Shown here in pieces: positions 1 through 10,322 of a stretch of DNA of 48,734 nucleotides. A model generated the notes under the pieces. It searched no databases. It saw only the letters and a program-made list of their open reading frames with translations, and had not been told where the DNA came from. The DNA is from Bacteroidales bacterium (GTDB taxonomy: Bacteria > Bacteroidota > Bacteroidia > Bacteroidales > F082), in assembly GCA_015489465.1 (NCBI GenBank), contig WFZS01000045.1, positions 1 to 48,734 of the forward strand, written 5' to 3'. The position numbers and the translations under genes are program-made. Numbering within the stretch: the first letter of the stretch is position 1; the number at the start of each line of letters is the position of its first letter.

Positions 1-1883
1 CATTGGACATGGGTGCCTTGATAGCAGGTGCCAAATATAAAGGTGAGTTTGAAGAAAGGTTGAAAGCAGTTGTTAAAGAGGTGGTTGAATCCGACGGTGA
101 AATAATTCTTTTCATCGATGAAATCCACACTCTTGTCGGTGCAGGAAAATCTGAAGGCGCAATGGATGCCGCTAACATTTTGAAACCGGCATTGGCAAGA
201 GGGGAATTAAGAGCTATCGGTGCTACTACATTGAAAGAGTACCAAAAATATTTTGAAAAAGATAAAGCTCTTGAACGCCGTTTCCAAATAGTAATGGTAA
301 ACGAACCGGACACATTAACGGCAATTTCAATTCTCCGTGGATTGAAAGAGAGATATGAAAACCACCATAAGGTAAGAATTAAAGACGAAGCTATAATTGC
401 AGCTGTTGAACTGTCGCAAAGATATATAACCGACAGGTTTTTACCTGACAAAGCCATTGACTTGATTGATGAAGCGGCAGCCAAATTACGTTTGGAAATA
501 AACTCTGTTCCCGAAGAACTAGAGGTTATAGAAAGACGCATTAGACAGCTTGAAATTGAAAAAGAGGCTATTAAACGTGAAAACGATCAAGCAAAATTGG
601 CTAAAATTGAAGAAGAACTTGCAAACCTTAACGATCAAAGGAATCAGTTAAGGGCTAAATGGCAGGCAGAAAAGGAACTTGTTGACAAAATACAACAGCT
701 CAAAAAACAAATTGAAGATTACAAACTAGAAGCCGAAAGAGCTGAACGTGACGGGGATTTCGGTAAAGTTGCCGAAATACGTTACGGAAAAATCCAGGAA
801 GCCGAAAGACAAATTAAAGAACTTGAAGCCAAACTTATTGAAATACAAGGCGACAAACCTTTAATTAACGAAGAAGTAACCGCCGAAGAAGTTGCGGAAG
901 TTGTTTCGAGATGGACGGGAATACCAGTAAGCAAAATGCTTCAAAGCGAACGCGAAAAACTTTTGAAACTAGAAGAAGAACTTCATAAACGTGTAGTTGG
1001 TCAGGATGATGCCATTACGGCTATTGCCGATGCCATCCGTCGTAGCAGGGCAGGCTTGCAAGATGCCAAACGACCCATAGGTTCGTTTATATTCCTGGGT
1101 ACTACGGGTGTCGGTAAAACGGAACTTGCAAAAGCTTTGGCAGAATTCCTGTTCAACAATGAAAATGCGATAGTACGTATCGACATGTCCGAATATCAGG
1201 AACGTCATTCGGTGTCCAGACTTATAGGAGCGCCTCCCGGATATGTAGGATACGATGAAAGCGGACAGTTGACCGAAGCAGTGCGTCGTAAACCTTATTC
1301 GGTGGTATTGCTTGACGAAATTGAGAAAGCTCACCCCGACGTGTTCAACATCTTGCTGCAAGTATTGGATGACGGACGTTTGACCGATAACAAAGGTCGT
1401 GTTGTTGACTTTAAAAATACAATTATCATCATGACCTCCAACATCGGATCGCACATCATCCAAGAAAGATTCAGCCAGATGAATGAAGAAAACGAGGAAG
1501 AGATTATTGAAAAGACACGTCAAGAAGTTTTCGAACTGTTGAAGAAAACCATACGTCCGGAGTTTCTGAACAGGGTTGACGAAATTATAATGTTCAAACC
1601 TCTGTCTAAAGCTGAAATCAAGGACATTGTAAAATTGCAGTTCGAAATAGTAAGAAAGATGCTTGAAAAGAACGGTGTACACCTTGAAATCACCGAAAGG
1701 GCTATCGAGAAACTTGCCAAAATAGGTTACGATCCGCAATTCGGCGCACGTCCTTTGAAAAGGGTAATGCAACGAAAAGTATTGAACGAGTTGTCAAAGA
1801 TGATTTTGGCAGGAAAAGTTCAAAAAGATCAAAAAATAGTTATTGACGTTGAAAACGACGAATTTGTATTCAAAAATGCATAA
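1..1883 (+). CDS. clpB: ATP-dependent disaggregase ClpB (5' partial)
   Basis: AAA+ chaperone that, with the DnaK system, extracts polypeptides from aggregates in the cytoplasm. The reading frame is open at the left window edge, so the N domain and the first Walker A are outside; about 626 of a usual ~860 residues are present. In fragment numbering the pore loop [10 protein letters not shown] lies near 8-17, Walker B of NBD1 (LFIDEIH) near 36-42, and a charged coiled-coil middle domain near 165-285. NBD2 Walker A (GTTGVGKT) is near 365 and Walker B (LLDEIEKAH) near 435. The long middle domain separates ClpB from ClpA and ClpC. The C-terminus ([14 protein letters not shown]) is the family's sensor-2 region. 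A strong terminator follows directly. No true start codon is in the window. Confidence 0.97.
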   Translation, partial: LDMGALIAGAKYKGEFEERLKAVVKEVVESDGEIILFIDEIHTLVGAGKSEGAMDAANILKPALARGELRAIGATTLKEYQKYFEKDKALERRFQIVMVNEPDTLTAISILRGLKERYENHHKVRIKDEAIIAAVELSQRYITDRFLPDKAIDLIDEAAAKLRLEINSVPEELEVIERRIRQLEIEKEAIKRENDQAKLAKIEEELANLNDQRNQLRAKWQAEKELVDKIQQLKKQIEDYKLEAERAERDGDFGKVAEIRYGKIQEAERQIKELEAKLIEIQGDKPLINEEVTAEEVAEVVSRWTGIPVSKMLQSEREKLLKLEEELHKRVVGQDDAITAIADAIRRSRAGLQDAKRPIGSFIFLGTTGVGKTELAKALAEFLFNNENAIVRIDMSEYQERHSVSRLIGAPPGYVGYDESGQLTEAVRRKPYSVVLLDEIEKAHPDVFNILLQVLDDGRLTDNKGRVVDFKNTIIIMTSNIGSHIIQERFSQMNEENEEEIIEKTRQEVFELLKKTIRPEFLNRVDEIIMFKPLSKAEIKDIVKLQFEIVRKMLEKNGVHLEITERAIEKLAKIGYDPQFGARPLKRVMQRKVLNELSKMILAGKVQKDQKIVIDVENDEFVFKNA

Positions 1884-1896
1884 TGACAGATAATCT

Positions 1897-1937
1897 AAAA
1901 AAAAAGCCGGTGGAAGATTTTCTACCGGTTTTTTTTG
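1897..1937 (+). terminator. Rho-independent terminator after clpB
   Basis: A 9-bp stem (CCGGTGGAA at 1907-1915 with TTCTACCGG at 1920-1928, one G:T pair) and a 4-nt loop are followed by eight T. A run of A precedes the stem, so it could also act on the minus strand. Confidence 0.85.
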
Positions 1938-2021
1938 TTTTCCTAAAGTAACTTTTTACGATGTAACGTTTGGACGTTAGGCGTCCGGGATTCAGAGTTT
2001 GGAAAACGAAAGCGAAAGCCA

Positions 2022-2168
2022 GTCACGGCGAGCTTGTCGAACCGTGCGTGCGGTGGCTTCCACTGCCATGGTTCGACCAGCCTGCCCGTCCGGCAGGCGG
2101 GCTCACCATGACTGCCTCTCCCGCCTTGATACAACGTCATTTAACAATTATTGAAACTTTATTTTCTT
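2022..2168. repeat. Palindromic extragenic repeat, copy 1
   Basis: Two inverted half-units (2022-2046 reading GTCACGGCGAGC..GTCGAACCGTG, and the complement of 2066-2112) form a long imperfect hairpin. The right arm contains an extra nested hairpin, CCTGCC/GGCAGG. A tail at 2135-2168 starting CGTCATTTA is also found after copy 2 at 30057-30090. The element lies between the convergent clpB and T9SS genes. Half-units of this GAGC..GTCGAACC type recur in Bacteroidota genomes as short non-coding repeats (recalled, not checked here). The rest of 1938-2214 holds no recognisable gene. Confidence 0.7.
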
Positions 2169-2214
2169 CCTTCTCACCAATACGGCCTTCCCTACTTTTC
2201 AGGTTTTTCCGGGC

Positions 2215-5115
2215 CTACTCCAAAACAAGCCTTTTAACCTCTTGACGATCAGAAGAAGATAATTTAACAAAATAGACTCCCCTACTCCATTTTCCGGTAT
2301 TAATCTTAACACCGGTCGATTTATGTCCTATATGATTTTCATATAATTTTTTTCCGGTAACATCGTAAACTTCAACAATATTAAAACCTTCCTTTTCGTC
2401 AAAATTAACCGTAACTTCACCTTTTGCGGGATTAGGATAAATAATTATCCCGTTAATATTCCTTTTTTCGTTTTTAACGCCGGTATATTGTTCAACGGTT
2501 ACGTTATCAATGTAAAGTGCATTACCGAAAAAGTTAAACGACTCAAAGGCTATCATCACATTACTTTTTCCTATCCACGGCGACAGGTCAACAATTTTAC
2601 ATTCGCTCCCGTAACCTTTGCCACACCAGTCATCCAAAGTTTTCGGCACCCAAAACTTTGTGGTATCTGTCTGCATGCTGGTTGCAAAACTTCCGTTACC
2701 GTCGTCGCCGTAAGCGGCAATACGTGTCCATGTTGTTCCGCAATCATCCGAAATTAAAACTATCAACGAGTCTGTAGCATCATCAAACCGTTTTGCATAC
2801 GCATGTTTAAATTCCAAAACGGCATTCGACATATTTTCCAGATTAAAAGGAGGGGTTATAAGCCTGTCACGGTGCCCCCAATAAACATAATCGGTAAATC
2901 TAATTCTTGCCGAATGATTGCTGTTATAACCCACATCGGCCATTTCCCATGATCTTCCGTATTCCTCTTCTGGTTCCACATCTTCTATCTTCCATAAATC
3001 ATTCTCAATACCATTTTCGAAATTTTCATGATAATACGGCATAAAACCGCCGGCAGATACAAAGTCGAATTTGGTAGTGCTGGAAGAACCGTTAATATTT
3101 GATGCGGTTAATTTTACCGAATAATTACCGGGTTGATCAAATGAAACCACGGGATTTTGCGAATACATATCGGTTCCCTCTTCAAAAGTAACCGTTGAAG
3201 GAATAAATTCCCACTCCCAGCTTACAGGCATATAAGCGGTGGAATCGGTAAACTGCACCTTTTCACCCACACAAACGGCATTTTTATCCACATAAAAGTC
3301 AACATCGGGTAATACCGACGAACTTACCGTTATATAGTCCTCTTTCACAATAGTGTCGGAGCCCAATTCATTGGTAACTATTAATGTCACATCAAAAGTG
3401 CCATCGGTATTATATTGAATATTTTCCGGATTTTGATCCGATGATGTTTGAGGTTCGCCACCTTCGAATATCCATTGCCACTGATTGGGAATACCTTTTG
3501 ATAAATCGGTAAAAGATATTTTTTCGCCTTTTGGTACAACAGTGTTACCGGCTTCAAAGTCGGCAACGGGTTTATAAGCCACTTTAACGTATGCCCACCA
3601 AGTACTCCAAGTGTTTGCAGGAGTTTCGGCGTATTCTTGTATAACCCAAAAGTCGGCTTGATCAACAGGGTCCAAACATGTTGCGGAATAGTCTCCCCAA
3701 CGGTTTCTTGCTCCTCCGTAGGTTTTATTATATGTATCCAGTCCGTCTTTATATTGAAAATATGTTCTTACCGTACCTGCAGGGTCGGTATGATTCCGGT
3801 ATGAGTAGCCTGCACTGGCATAAATACCCGGTGAAAAGACACCGTGACCTATCATTACATCTTCATATTTATTAACGGCAATAGCCGGAAAAGCAAAATG
3901 AAAAGTATTTGTGGGATCTTCTATCCTGCCCCTGTCAATAATAACTCCTGTTGTATCCAAAACCCACCATTGAACAGCCGTGCGTTTCGGATTATTGGCA
4001 GGAAGAAAAATATGATGAACCGCCCATATTTTACCGTTTCTGTAAACAGCATTAACAAACCGTGTATCAACGGCGTTTATTTTTGCTTCTGTTCCCAATT
4101 GAGGTAAAAAATTACCGGCTTCGCCCGCCCAGTTTGACCACGGATCGGGCACTTGAATTTTACCTTGGTAAATAAATTGGGGATTATCAACATCACCTTT
4201 GATAATAAATTTTTTGATAGTCCCGGCACCGTTATCATTACCGTTGTCCGCCGCCAATAAATAAATATCGTTCAATGTCGTATCATAAGTAAATGTCGGC
4301 ACCAAAGTAAAACCGTCATTTGTTGCAAATCTGGTATAAGGCAAATCTTCGACACCGTTATAAGCAGCCTGTTTGTCATAAACAAATACGGTACGGTAAA
4401 AGTCACCTCCGAACATATTTCCGCATACTACAATCCATTTTTTATTAAAACCGATTGTAGGAAAGTCGAACCATGTAACGTCGGAAGGGTCGGTATTTAA
4501 CCAATACAAATCCCATTCTCCCAAAGGATCCGATGTTTTACTTACTCCCAAATATAATTTTGACAATTCATTATCGGGATGGCTCGGAGTAACAAAAATC
4601 CACCTTTCCGCATAAGGATCATATGTTATTTTAGGATCGAAAGTTCTGGTATGTCCGGGCATGTCTTTCCAAAAAAGTCCGAGTGACGTTGTAAATAAAT
4701 TATTTCCTTCCCTGTCGTGAACTCTTACTTGCGTATTCAATGTTGTCATAACATTATCGGGACCCACACCGCCCATAACGTCAGGAGGAATGGAATTTTG
4801 AGTATCTAGCAAACCGAGAAATGTTCTTTCCGGAGCCGGACTTTGCGATTTAACCCTGTTCGGTTTGTTAACAACGGCTTTTCTATCATCTTTAAAAATT
4901 ACTTTTCCTTCGTTTTTAAATTTATGGTGCTCGAAATCTTGTTCCGGAACTTTATAAATAACGGTATCTTTAAATTCCGATATATTTTTCAAATCTTTAT
5001 AAACGTTTATAGTTGCAGCTTTTTTAGCGTAACCGTTTGTTTTGTTTTTTGATTGCGGAACCGCAGCCACGGAGATTAAAAACAATACACCGAGGAAAAG
5101 TAATTTATATTTCAT
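2215..5115 (-). CDS. T9SS-secreted PKD-domain exoprotein
   Basis: 966-residue secreted or cell-surface protein. It has an N-terminal signal peptide (MKYKLLFLGVLFLISVAAV) and a ~450-residue region with repeated Trp/Asp-rich strands that looks like a beta-propeller, of family I do not recognise. Two PKD domains start near residues 517 and 602, a jellyroll-like choice-of-anchor J module (starting YYHENFENG) near 690, and the T9SS type A sorting domain near 888 (YPNPAKGEV, GVYFVKL, RLVLE end). The sorting domain implies export by PorSS and attachment or release at the surface. It is the second gene of an operon, 5 bp after the upstream T9SS gene, and shares the PKD-PKD-anchorJ-CTD layout with it. 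The role of the N-terminal part is unknown; adhesion or polymer binding is only inference. Confidence 0.88.
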   Translation of the reverse strand: MKYKLLFLGVLFLISVAAVPQSKNKTNGYAKKAATINVYKDLKNISEFKDTVIYKVPEQDFEHHKFKNEGKVIFKDDRKAVVNKPNRVKSQSPAPERTFLGLLDTQNSIPPDVMGGVGPDNVMTTLNTQVRVHDREGNNLFTTSLGLFWKDMPGHTRTFDPKITYDPYAERWIFVTPSHPDNELSKLYLGVSKTSDPLGEWDLYWLNTDPSDVTWFDFPTIGFNKKWIVVCGNMFGGDFYRTVFVYDKQAAYNGVEDLPYTRFATNDGFTLVPTFTYDTTLNDIYLLAADNGNDNGAGTIKKFIIKGDVDNPQFIYQGKIQVPDPWSNWAGEAGNFLPQLGTEAKINAVDTRFVNAVYRNGKIWAVHHIFLPANNPKRTAVQWWVLDTTGVIIDRGRIEDPTNTFHFAFPAIAVNKYEDVMIGHGVFSPGIYASAGYSYRNHTDPAGTVRTYFQYKDGLDTYNKTYGGARNRWGDYSATCLDPVDQADFWVIQEYAETPANTWSTWWAYVKVAYKPVADFEAGNTVVPKGEKISFTDLSKGIPNQWQWIFEGGEPQTSSDQNPENIQYNTDGTFDVTLIVTNELGSDTIVKEDYITVSSSVLPDVDFYVDKNAVCVGEKVQFTDSTAYMPVSWEWEFIPSTVTFEEGTDMYSQNPVVSFDQPGNYSVKLTASNINGSSSTTKFDFVSAGGFMPYYHENFENGIENDLWKIEDVEPEEEYGRSWEMADVGYNSNHSARIRFTDYVYWGHRDRLITPPFNLENMSNAVLEFKHAYAKRFDDATDSLIVLISDDCGTTWTRIAAYGDDGNGSFATSMQTDTTKFWVPKTLDDWCGKGYGSECKIVDLSPWIGKSNVMIAFESFNFFGNALYIDNVTVEQYTGVKNEKRNINGIIIYPNPAKGEVTVNFDEKEGFNIVEVYDVTGKKLYENHIGHKSTGVKINTGKWSRGVYFVKLSSSDRQEVKRLVLE

Positions 5116-5120
5116 GTTAT

Positions 5121-8100
5121 CTATTTATCAATTAATAATTTACCTGTAAAAATATTTTTATCATTTTTTATTTTAACAATATACAACCCGTTTTGTAATG
5201 ATGCGACATTAATATTGTTTAATCCTTTGTCAAGATTTTTTCTCAAAACCGTTTTACCCGAAACATCGCTGATTTCAAGTAAATTATCATTACCAACAAC
5301 ATTTTTTATAAAGAGTGTGCCCGATGCCGGATTCGGGAAATAGAAATAACCGTCCGGATTTTCTGAATTTTCGCTTATCCCGACAGCGTTACCAACTTCA
5401 ATATTGTCGAGATATAAATTATTCCCGAAACCGCAATAAGCTTCGAACATTATTTTAACATTACTGTTTCCCGCCCATTCCGTAAGATCCAAAACAGGAG
5501 AATCCTCACCGTAATCACCTCTTCCGCTCCAATCCGTTATTACAGTGGGTTCAAAATATGTTGACATGGGTTCGCGTGTTACGAATTTTTCGGTCATATC
5601 CGGACCGTTTGCATAAACACGTGTCCATGTTTGACCGCAATCCGCCGAGACTTTAACAATTAACGAATCCACTTGAGCATACTTTTGAGCATATGCATAA
5701 TCAAATGTCAAAAATACGTTCTCCATTCCCTCAAAATTTAATGCGGGCGAAATAAGTTGGTCTCTTGCTCCTGTATAATAATATTTAAATAGTTTCATAA
5801 AAGGTGCGGATGTCAACTGTCCGTCCGTTCCGACCACTTGTGACATTTTCCAGGTAATCTTACCGTCGGGGTTAACAACACTCCACCCTCTATCCGAAAA
5901 ATCTTCCATATTTTCAAAATCTTCAAAATAAGGTAAAGCGGCACCTCCTGAAAACACATAGTCTTCTTTTAACAATGTCGTATCTCCGGCAACATTACCC
6001 ACAGTTAAAGCAACATCATAAACTCCGGGTTCATTAAACTTAACTACGGGATTTTGTGAATTGGCATTAGTACCTTCAACAAATGAAACCGTTGAGGGTG
6101 AAAAACTCCATGTCCAGGAATTGGGACAGCCTGAAGATTTATCTTCAAAGGAAACCGTATTGCCGGAACATATATAAGTATTAGATGAAACAAAATCAAC
6201 TTCGGGTTTGACGGATTGGCCTACAGTAATATATCCTTCTTTTGTTTTAACGGCTTCTCCTTCGGGATTTGAAACTGTTAATGTCACTTTAAAAACCCCT
6301 TCACTGTTATAAACTATTCCTTCAGGATTTTTGTCAAATGATTCGGAAGGTTCACCTCCTTCAAATTCCCAATGCCATGTATGGGGCACTCCCAAGGTTT
6401 TATCTTTAAAAGAAAGTTCGCAGCCCAAAGGGATAAGTGTATCGTTAGCCTCAAAATCCGGTTGCAGCTCACCGTACCATGTATGCGACGACCACAAACC
6501 TCTTCCGTAAGTGGAGGCTCTTACCAAATCATTAGCCGGTGATCCGGCATCGTAAAACACTTCAATATCCGTTACGTTAGCCGATAGCGGAAAACCGTTG
6601 GAAAACAATATCCAGTTATCCATTGAAGCATTTTTATAATAAATTCCGGCATCGGTTCCCACATAAAGACCTTCGATATCATTTTTATAATATTCTATTG
6701 TGTTTACTCTGGCTTCGGGAAGGTTATAAGTAATGTCTTCCCAGGTATATCCCTTGTCATCCGATTTAAAAACCTTATTATCTAAAGTAATGTAAACAAC
6801 ATTCTCGTCAAACGGATTTGTTTCTATATCCGTAATATTACCGGAAACCGGAAGAAAAGATTTGATGTTTTCCCAGCTCACCATCAAACTTTTAAGGTTA
6901 TCAGTTCTGAAAAATCCTTTATTATTATATCTGGCAAAATAGAGGATGTTGTGATTCGCTTCACTTTGCTCAATCGCCGATATATTTTCATTACCATCGG
7001 TAGTTATATTTTCCCAAGTAACATTAGAAGCTTTTGCATTGTAAGTACGCCAAACATTTTTCATTCCCACATACATGATGTTTGTATTATCAACATCCAA
7101 AATAAAAGGAGTTATCCAACCCCCGGTTTCATTAATATTAGAAGTTACTCCTCCGTTATAATTGTTATTTTTCAACCTGTGAATGCTTCCGAAATATATT
7201 TCACCGTAAGAATAAGCAGTATCCTGACTGTCAAAAACACAATCCATACCGTCGCCGCCCAACACCGTAATAAACGGTTGTGACTGTCCAACATAAGTTG
7301 CGGTACCGTTATCCTGATAACCGTTTATAACACGATCCTCGTCAAGAGTGCTTTGTCCGATACGATAAACCTGACTTATTGCCAATCCGTTAGATATTTC
7401 GGGCCAGGTATTTCCTCCGTCCGGAGTATAGTATAAACCTCCGTCGTTACCGGCATAAAGATAATGGTTCAGAGGGTTAAACTCCAAAACATGGCAATCG
7501 GCATGAACGGCAGGCACACCGCAATTACCAACCCAGTGAGAACTTATATTCCACGAAACTCCCCCGTTTGTAGATTTAAAAACATTAACACCTGCCACGT
7601 AAACAATATTTTCGTTTAAAGGGTCCACGGCAACATCCAAATCATACCAACCTTGACCACCATCTCCACCGTTACACTCGTATCCCAAAATATTGGGTGA
7701 ATCCGACATTAATGACCATGTCAGCCCGGCGTTATCGGAACGGTAAGTACCTCCGTATTTACTGTTATCGGAAGCAACAAAATAAACAACGTTAGGATTT
7801 GCAGGTGAAACACCGACAACTGCACGTTCATGATTTCCGGGTCCCGAATTAAAATTCCAAGTTTCACCGAAATCAACCGACCTGTAGAACCTACCGGAAG
7901 CCGTAGCGTAAATAATATTTTTATTACCCGGGTTAAAAACTATCTCTCTAAAATTTCCGTTCTTTTTAAGTTCCCATGTTTGAGCTCCGTCATTAGTTTT
8001 AAAAATACCGCCTGATGTTGCCGCTAAGATAATATCGGGATCATCAGGGTCCATTATCAACCTGCCCACATCGGCATTTTCCATTCCGCCATTAGCGGGA

Positions 8101-8756
8101 ACAAAAGTTTCACCACCATCCACACTTTTAAAAACACCCATACCGGCGGCATCGGCAGCATCCCTGTCACCGGTACCTATATAGATAATATCAGGATTTG
8201 CAGGACTTATAACTATGGATGAGACACCCAAGGTAGGAAGGTTATCAGTGTAGGAACTCCACGATGCACCTCCGTCAACAGACTTCCACAATCCTCCGGC
8301 AGGTGCCCCGACATAAATAATATCGGGATTATAAGGGTCAAAAGCAACGGCATTTACACGCCCGTTTCCATTCGGTTGCCCCGTATGATTTTCAGGTTTT
8401 TGTATTGGTCCTAAATTTATGAAATCACCTTCAAAGCCTTTGGATTTGTAATTTTTCAGAAATTTCTCAACGGCTTTGTAAACTTTAAAACCGGATATCC
8501 TTGTCCCGTCCGGATTGAGCCTTGTACTCCAATAATATTCCCATCTTTTAAACGGCTTATACCCCGAACTTCTTGTAACCGGTCTGTCTTTCCAATACTT
8601 GTTAAAAGCTTCAACCGTTTTGTAATAATTGGCCGACGGGTCATGCATCATATCAATCCAATAAGAATAATCTGCTGTATCCTTTGCATTGTTTTGCGAA
8701 AACACTGTTTGAAAAAACAGGGAAAACAATACACTTAAAGCGTAATATTTACTCAT
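5121..8756 (-). CDS. T9SS-secreted sortilin/BNR-propeller and PKD exoprotein
   Basis: 1211-residue exoprotein. After a signal peptide (ending FFQTVFSQ) it carries a long run of BNR/VPS10-like repeats, recognisable by recurrent S-D-G-G-x-T-W units such as SVDGGASW, SVDGGETF and STNGGVSW, together with P-x-x-x-x-I-I-Y strands. These predict a large beta-propeller over residues ~110-750. PKD domains begin near 765 and 849, an anchor-J-like jellyroll near 940, and a T9SS type A sorting domain near 1135 (FYFPNPASG to GKLLIDK). BNR propellers bind or cleave glycans in sialidases and bind peptides in sortilins; no catalytic set is evident, so binding is the safer inference. It is the first gene of a two-gene operon; a -7 box lies 19 bp upstream, divergent from trkH. 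Confidence 0.9.
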   Translation of the reverse strand: MSKYYALSVLFSLFFQTVFSQNNAKDTADYSYWIDMMHDPSANYYKTVEAFNKYWKDRPVTRSSGYKPFKRWEYYWSTRLNPDGTRISGFKVYKAVEKFLKNYKSKGFEGDFINLGPIQKPENHTGQPNGNGRVNAVAFDPYNPDIIYVGAPAGGLWKSVDGGASWSSYTDNLPTLGVSSIVISPANPDIIYIGTGDRDAADAAGMGVFKSVDGGETFVPANGGMENADVGRLIMDPDDPDIILAATSGGIFKTNDGAQTWELKKNGNFREIVFNPGNKNIIYATASGRFYRSVDFGETWNFNSGPGNHERAVVGVSPANPNVVYFVASDNSKYGGTYRSDNAGLTWSLMSDSPNILGYECNGGDGGQGWYDLDVAVDPLNENIVYVAGVNVFKSTNGGVSWNISSHWVGNCGVPAVHADCHVLEFNPLNHYLYAGNDGGLYYTPDGGNTWPEISNGLAISQVYRIGQSTLDEDRVINGYQDNGTATYVGQSQPFITVLGGDGMDCVFDSQDTAYSYGEIYFGSIHRLKNNNYNGGVTSNINETGGWITPFILDVDNTNIMYVGMKNVWRTYNAKASNVTWENITTDGNENISAIEQSEANHNILYFARYNNKGFFRTDNLKSLMVSWENIKSFLPVSGNITDIETNPFDENVVYITLDNKVFKSDDKGYTWEDITYNLPEARVNTIEYYKNDIEGLYVGTDAGIYYKNASMDNWILFSNGFPLSANVTDIEVFYDAGSPANDLVRASTYGRGLWSSHTWYGELQPDFEANDTLIPLGCELSFKDKTLGVPHTWHWEFEGGEPSESFDKNPEGIVYNSEGVFKVTLTVSNPEGEAVKTKEGYITVGQSVKPEVDFVSSNTYICSGNTVSFEDKSSGCPNSWTWSFSPSTVSFVEGTNANSQNPVVKFNEPGVYDVALTVGNVAGDTTLLKEDYVFSGGAALPYFEDFENMEDFSDRGWSVVNPDGKITWKMSQVVGTDGQLTSAPFMKLFKYYYTGARDQLISPALNFEGMENVFLTFDYAYAQKYAQVDSLIVKVSADCGQTWTRVYANGPDMTEKFVTREPMSTYFEPTVITDWSGRGDYGEDSPVLDLTEWAGNSNVKIMFEAYCGFGNNLYLDNIEVGNAVGISENSENPDGYFYFPNPASGTLFIKNVVGNDNLLEISDVSGKTVLRKNLDKGLNNINVASLQNGLYIVKIKNDKNIFTGKLLIDK

Positions 8757-8775
8757 AGAAAAATAATTTGAACGA

Positions 8776-8783
8776 CAAAGGTA
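8776..8783 (-). promoter_or_regulatory. -7 element for the T9SS operon
   Basis: Minus strand reads TACCTTTG, an exact match to the Bacteroidota -7 consensus TAnnTTTG, 19 bp before the start codon at 8756. No clear -33 TTTG is visible. It is back to back with the trkH promoter. Confidence 0.6.
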
Positions 8784-8805
8784 ATTATATGTTTATAATT
8801 AAATA

Positions 8806-8833
8806 TTGTTTGTAAAAATTAATTCTAATTTTG
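8806..8833 (+). promoter_or_regulatory. Promoter for trkH
   Basis: TAATTTTG at 8826-8833 matches TAnnTTTG; TTG at 8806-8808 is 17 nt upstream and could be the -33 element. The start codon is 19 bp further on. Confidence 0.6.
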
Positions 8834-8852
8834 CAGTTGAATTCTTAAAAAA

Positions 8853-10298
8853 ATGCAAACAAAAGCAATAAGTAAACAGCTGGGGAAAATATTACTTTTC
8901 AATTCGTTTTTCCTATTTATTTCTTTCCTAATATCGTTATATTACGACGAATCTTCCGATATGGATTTACTTATAACCGGTATAGTAGCTTTTATTTTAG
9001 GTATTATTCCCGTTTTAACCTACCCAAAGGTCAGGGACATGAAATTTTCGGACGGGATGTTGACCGTTGTTTTGGGATGGATTTCAACATGTTTAGTGGG
9101 AATGATGCCTTACGTAATGTGGGGGCATGAATTTTCTATTGCAAATGCCTGGTTTGAAAGCGTTTCCGGATTTACAACGACAGGTTCCACAATTCTTAAC
9201 GATATTGAGAGTCTTCCCAAAGGGCTATTGTTTTGGAGGTCTTCCACACACTGGTTGGGAGGTATAGGTATTGTACTTTTTACCATTCTTGTATTGCCCC
9301 AATCATCAACGGAACGTATAGTTTTGCTAAATACCGAAATAAACGAACTTGCCAAAAGAAATTTTCAATACAGAACAAAAAAGATTTTATCAATACTGGT
9401 AACTGTTTACGTCGGTCTTACGGCTTTGGAAACTGTATCCCTGTATGTTGCCGGGATGTCTTTTTTTGACGCTATTAACCACTCTTTTTCAACTATTGCC
9501 ACAGGAGGCTTTTCCACAAAAAATTCAAGTATCGCATATTATCACAGTGCAACGATTGATATTATCATAATGGCTTTTATGGTTGTGTCAGGACTTCATT
9601 TCGGACTGATTTACAATACTATAAAAGGTAAGCCGATGAATATTTTCACTTCCGAAATTGCACGTACTTTCTTAATAGTCTTAGGCATAGGTGTAATTTT
9701 TGCCTCATTGAAATTATATTTTTCAGGCACTTATGATAATTTGGGGGACGCTTTCAGATATGGTGCTTTTCAGGTTATTTCAGTAGGTTCTACAACGGGT
9801 TTTGCCAATGCCGATTCTAAAAACTGGCCTGCTTTTACTCAACTTATAATAATGTATTTTACCATACAATGCGCCATGATAGGTTCCACTTCGGGAGGTT
9901 TGAAATTCGACAGGGTTTATCTTTTTGTAAAATCGTTAAAAAAACAGTTTAAACTGATGAGGCATCCTAAAGCCGTTATCTTGATGAAAGTTGACAATTC
10001 GGTTGTAACGGAAGGTATGGAAATAAGATTCAAAACATTTATTGTTACATATTTGTTCATAATACTTTTGGTAACCCTTGGGCTAACGGCAATGAATATC
10101 GATTTGATGACGGCATTTTCAGCTTCCATTGCAACGATAGGAAACGTGGGTCCGGGTTTCGGGGAGGTCAGTTCTTTGGGAAATTACGGCGGATTACCCG
10201 ATTTGGGGAAGTATCTCCTCTCGTTGAATATGTTACTGGGAAGGTGGGAAATTTACAGTTTTATATCACTTTTCACTTTTAATTTTTGGAAATCATAA
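8853..10298 (+). CDS. trkH: TrkH-type potassium uptake channel subunit
   Basis: Inner-membrane K+ translocating subunit of the Trk/Ktr superfamily, 481 residues as expected. The four selectivity-filter P-loops can be seen in order: SGFTTTGST, TIATGGFST, SVGSTTGFA and TIGNVGPGFG, between hydrophobic helix pairs. The C-terminus, GRWEIYSFISLFTFNFWK, is the family signature ending. The regulatory NAD-binding subunit TrkA is not adjacent. Instead the next gene, 24 bp downstream on the same strand, is a transporter with two TrkA-C domains, which may be co-transcribed. Well-formed -7 element upstream; the ATG start is preceded by an A-rich stretch. Confidence 0.95.
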   Translation: MQTKAISKQLGKILLFNSFFLFISFLISLYYDESSDMDLLITGIVAFILGIIPVLTYPKVRDMKFSDGMLTVVLGWISTCLVGMMPYVMWGHEFSIANAWFESVSGFTTTGSTILNDIESLPKGLLFWRSSTHWLGGIGIVLFTILVLPQSSTERIVLLNTEINELAKRNFQYRTKKILSILVTVYVGLTALETVSLYVAGMSFFDAINHSFSTIATGGFSTKNSSIAYYHSATIDIIIMAFMVVSGLHFGLIYNTIKGKPMNIFTSEIARTFLIVLGIGVIFASLKLYFSGTYDNLGDAFRYGAFQVISVGSTTGFANADSKNWPAFTQLIIMYFTIQCAMIGSTSGGLKFDRVYLFVKSLKKQFKLMRHPKAVILMKVDNSVVTEGMEIRFKTFIVTYLFIILLVTLGLTAMNIDLMTAFSASIATIGNVGPGFGEVSSLGNYGGLPDLGKYLLSLNMLLGRWEIYSFISLFTFNFWKS

Positions 10299-10322
10299 TC
10301 CATTTAACATTCATGTTTTGTT

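Noticed and set aside
969-1772. Long minus-strand open frame within clpB
   Set aside because: Antisense shadow of a highly conserved gene; the translation has no family-like features.
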